DNA of 53,164 nucleotides, from assembly GCA_001820685.1 (NCBI GenBank), contig MHQP01000014.1:1-53164 (forward strand), given 5' to 3'. The position numbers and the translations under genes were made by a program. Source of the DNA: Candidatus Sungbacteria bacterium RIFCSPLOWO2_01_FULL_47_32. GTDB lineage: Bacteria; Patescibacteriota; Minisyncoccia; Sungbacterales; GWA2-42-14. Below are positions 51,296-53,164 of the stretch, one piece after another; within the stretch, counting starts at the first letter, position 1; every line of letters starts with the position of its first letter. The notes under the pieces are model-generated. The model ran no database searches. It was not told where the DNA came from and saw nothing but the letters and a program-made list of their open reading frames with translations.

Positions 51296-52042
51296 TCAGA
51301 TCTTTACGAGTTCGTTAGCCCGGTCAACAAGCGCAAAAAAGTCTTTTGAGCGTTTGTCGCGCGGACGAGACAGAGATACATCAATCGTAGCCTCGACCAT
51401 TCCGGGCCGCGGCGTCATGACAAGAACCCTGTCGGACATCTCAACCGCTTCGTCAACAAGGTGTGTTACCATCACAATGGTCATACGATCTTTACTCCAA
51501 AGAGCAAGAAGGTCCTTTCTCAGCCGCTCTGCGGTGAATGCATCGAGTGAGGAGAAGGCCTCGTCCATAAGCAGGATCTTCGGGTTTAACGCAAGAGCAC
51601 GCGCGATGCCGACGCGCTGGCGCATCCCTCCGGACAGATCTTTCGGGTAGGCATGCTCGAATCCGGTAAGCCCCATTTCTTTTATGTGTTCATGAACAGT
51701 TTCTCTTCGGTCGTGTATGGAAACATTTTGCATCTTAAGTCCGAATTCAACATTCTCATATACCGTTAGCCATGGAAATATTGCGAACGACTGGAAAATC
51801 ATTGCAAGGCGCTCGCTCGTTTTGCCGTCGGAAAACAACAGCTCTCCGTGATTCGGCTTTATCATGCCCGCAAGCACCCTCAACAGCGTTGATTTGCCGC
51901 ACCCAGACGGGCCGAGGATAGTAAAAAATTCTCCCGGGCGAACCGTAAACGAAACATCTTTTAAAACTTCGACGTGCTTTCCGTCTTCGGTAACAAATGT
52001 ATGGGATAGATTTTTTACCGCAATAGCGGGTTGATTATTCAT
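51296..52042 (-). CDS. ABC transporter ATPase, NitT/TauT (SsuB/TauB) type
   Basis: 248 residues. Walker A GPSGCGKST, 'MIFQSFAIFPWLTVYENVEF', signature LSGGM in 'DLSGGMRQRVGIARALALNP', Walker B LLMDEAFSSLDA, and the H-loop in MVTHLVDEA. The family imports nitrate, taurine, sulfonates, thiamine precursors and similar. No substrate-binding protein gene is in the window, so the substrate is open. The start overlaps the permease stop by 8 bp. Confidence 0.94.
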   Translation of the reverse strand: MNNQPAIAVKNLSHTFVTEDGKHVEVLKDVSFTVRPGEFFTILGPSGCGKSTLLRVLAGMIKPNHGELLFSDGKTSERLAMIFQSFAIFPWLTVYENVEFGLKMQNVSIHDRRETVHEHIKEMGLTGFEHAYPKDLSGGMRQRVGIARALALNPKILLMDEAFSSLDAFTAERLRKDLLALWSKDRMTIVMVTHLVDEAVEMSDRVLVMTPRPGMVEATIDVSLSRPRDKRSKDFFALVDRANELVKI

Positions 52043-52763
52043 GAGAGTAGTCGTGGCTTTTCTTTAGGAGAGGAAGCCAGATAAGCTTATTCATTGAGAA
52101 CAATATCAATAGGAGCGCTATAATACCGAATGTCAGGATTGGAATATTACCGTCCATGGAGGCTTTGTTCAGAAACCCGCCGATGCCCGGAGATATTCCG
52201 ATTATCTCTGCACCCACAATTGCCTCCCACCCCTCTCCAAGGCCAACGATAGAGCCTGTAATAATGCCGGGAAACGCAACAGGGACGGTAAAATGCAAAA
52301 GTTTTTTTATTCCGCCCTGCGCCCCAAAAACAAATGATGCTTCTTTCAGGTCTTCGCGGACCATGTGGAGGGAAGAAAGCGTAGAAAAAAGAATCGGCCA
52401 AACCATCGTCATAACAAGAAACAATATCGCGGTGATATTCCCGACTCCGAACCAAATACTAAAAATCGGAAGAAGCGCAAAAGATGGGAAGCTTTGGAGA
52501 ACATCGAAAAGCGGGAGAAAAAAAGCCTCTGCCTTAGCACTTCCTAAGAGTAAGGAAAAAACTATAGCGAGCGCGACCGATATAATATACGCGAAAATTA
52601 CCCGGACAAAAGAAGCTCCAATATCAACGAACACCCCACCCGCGCTGATCCCTCCAATTTTTGAAAAGACAAAAATGAAAACGATAGGGAGAACAATCGT
52701 AAGAAACGTCACAACAAGGTGCCACCGTTTTTTGTATATCTTTATGTGATGCGGATAGCGCAT
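52035..52763 (-). CDS. ABC transporter permease, NitT/TauT type
   Basis: 242 residues, six predicted helices with the EAA-like cytoplasmic loop 'LKEASFVFGAQGGIKKLLHF' and 'GSIVGLGEGWEAIVGAEIIG', typical of SsuC/TauC permeases. Partner of the ATPase encoded immediately downstream. First gene of a permease-ATPase-DedA-sensor run on the minus strand. Confidence 0.93.
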   Translation of the reverse strand: MRYPHHIKIYKKRWHLVVTFLTIVLPIVFIFVFSKIGGISAGGVFVDIGASFVRVIFAYIISVALAIVFSLLLGSAKAEAFFLPLFDVLQSFPSFALLPIFSIWFGVGNITAILFLVMTMVWPILFSTLSSLHMVREDLKEASFVFGAQGGIKKLLHFTVPVAFPGIITGSIVGLGEGWEAIVGAEIIGISPGIGGFLNKASMDGNIPILTFGIIALLLILFSMNKLIWLPLLKKSHDYSHE

Positions 52764-52914
52764 GCGTTCGTTTGTGGTTAGTAGAATGCAGATTGTAGAA
52801 CTGCAAAATTTAGTTGGCGATTTGAAGTGAAGCTACCAGTCTATTCAGCATACGTACTTTTACCAATAGTCCTTCGGCCTTTTCATGTACGTGAGGCTCA
52901 CTTCATGCTGCACG

Positions 52915-53164
52915 CTACTCACTGCCAACTATTAACTTCTTCATGATGTCTTGAACCATTTTCGGGTTCGCCGCCCCTTTTGTTTCTTTCATTACCTGCC
53001 CCACAAGGAACTGGAGCGCGTTCTGGGCGCCATTTTTATAATCTGCAACTGGCTTAGGATGCATTTCAATGACTTTCTTGACGCTTTCTTCAAGTTTTCC
53101 CGCGTCCGAAACCTGTGCAAGGTTTTTTTCGGCGATAATATCCGAAGGGTCCCGTCCCGTTCGG
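52915..53164 (-). CDS. gatB: Aspartyl/glutamyl-tRNA amidotransferase subunit B, C-terminal end
   Basis: The last 82 codons of GatB; the 5' part is beyond the right edge. The visible 'TGRDPSDIIAEKNLAQVSD' and 'NALQFLVGQVMKETKGAANP' belong to the C-terminal YqeY-like helical domain that handles the tRNA elbow. GatCAB converts Glu-tRNA(Gln) to Gln-tRNA(Gln), so the organism probably lacks or does not rely on GlnRS. The chain ends KKLIVGSE. Confidence 0.93.
   Translation of the reverse strand, partial: RTGRDPSDIIAEKNLAQVSDAGKLEESVKKVIEMHPKPVADYKNGAQNALQFLVGQVMKETKGAANPKMVQDIMKKLIVGSE

Noticed and set aside
1-53164. CRISPR arrays, rRNA genes, prophage structural genes, transposase genes
   Set aside because: Looked for regular short repeats, conserved rRNA segments, and transposase or integrase motifs; none seen.

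Overview
The window reads like a chromosome segment of a Patescibacteria (CPR) bacterium, probably of the Parcubacteria group; this placement is inferred from style and not from a marker tree. Indicators seen: tRNAs without encoded CCA, sparse Shine-Dalgarno sites and several probably leaderless genes, ftsE-ftsX next to prfB with its +1 frameshift site, GatB (indirect Gln-tRNA route) at the right edge, a giant alpha-2-macroglobulin-like protein, and many secreted proteins of low complexity or repeat architecture.

Layout. 1-2.3 kb: divergent pair of secreted proteins, one with two cohesin modules (cut by the left edge) and one with a dockerin. 2.6-11.5 kb: alpha-2-macroglobulin-like protein, VTT/TVP38 membrane protein, HtrA-like lipoprotein protease. 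11.6-15.3 kb: a toxin-antitoxin island (RelE-like toxin with Panacea-domain antitoxin, HicB with a truncated HicA) bracketed by two 251-bp direct repeats, followed by a Fic protein with an iterated operator. 15.3-19.8 kb: SWIM zinc-finger protein, ftsX, ftsE, prfB, and two tRNA loci in which an intact tRNA gene sits inside a second, interrupted tRNA gene of the same isoacceptor (Gln-CTG inside Gln-CTG, Thr-CGT inside Thr-CGT). 20-24.4 kb: secreted and membrane proteins (FE-repeat peptide, PKD protein, TPR protein, an unrecognised membrane protein).

25-46.7 kb is a large accessory cluster. It has two DegT/DnrJ aminotransferases, an NAD-dependent epimerase, a family 2 glycosyltransferase, a CDP-glycerol phosphotransferase-like enzyme with a LicC-like nucleotidyltransferase, two methyltransferases, a luciferase-like oxidoreductase, a PIG-L deacetylase, a Gfo/Idh oxidoreductase, five different PaaK/CapK-type adenylate-forming enzymes, an AstA-like N-acyltransferase and a FabH-like ketosynthase with its Cys-His-Asn triad intact. 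Together these suggest synthesis of an acylated, amino-sugar-containing surface polymer or a small metabolite. No acyl carrier protein gene was seen.

46.9-53.2 kb: two small secreted proteins transcribed divergently from consensus promoters, a DUF4015-type glycosidase, tRNA-Gly(CCC), a HAMP-like membrane sensor without output domain, DedA, a NitT/TauT-type ABC permease and ATPase, and the 3' end of gatB. The most unusual observations are the two tRNA-in-tRNA loci, the five-ligase cluster with a ketosynthase, the cohesin/dockerin neighbours, and the repeat-bracketed toxin island.
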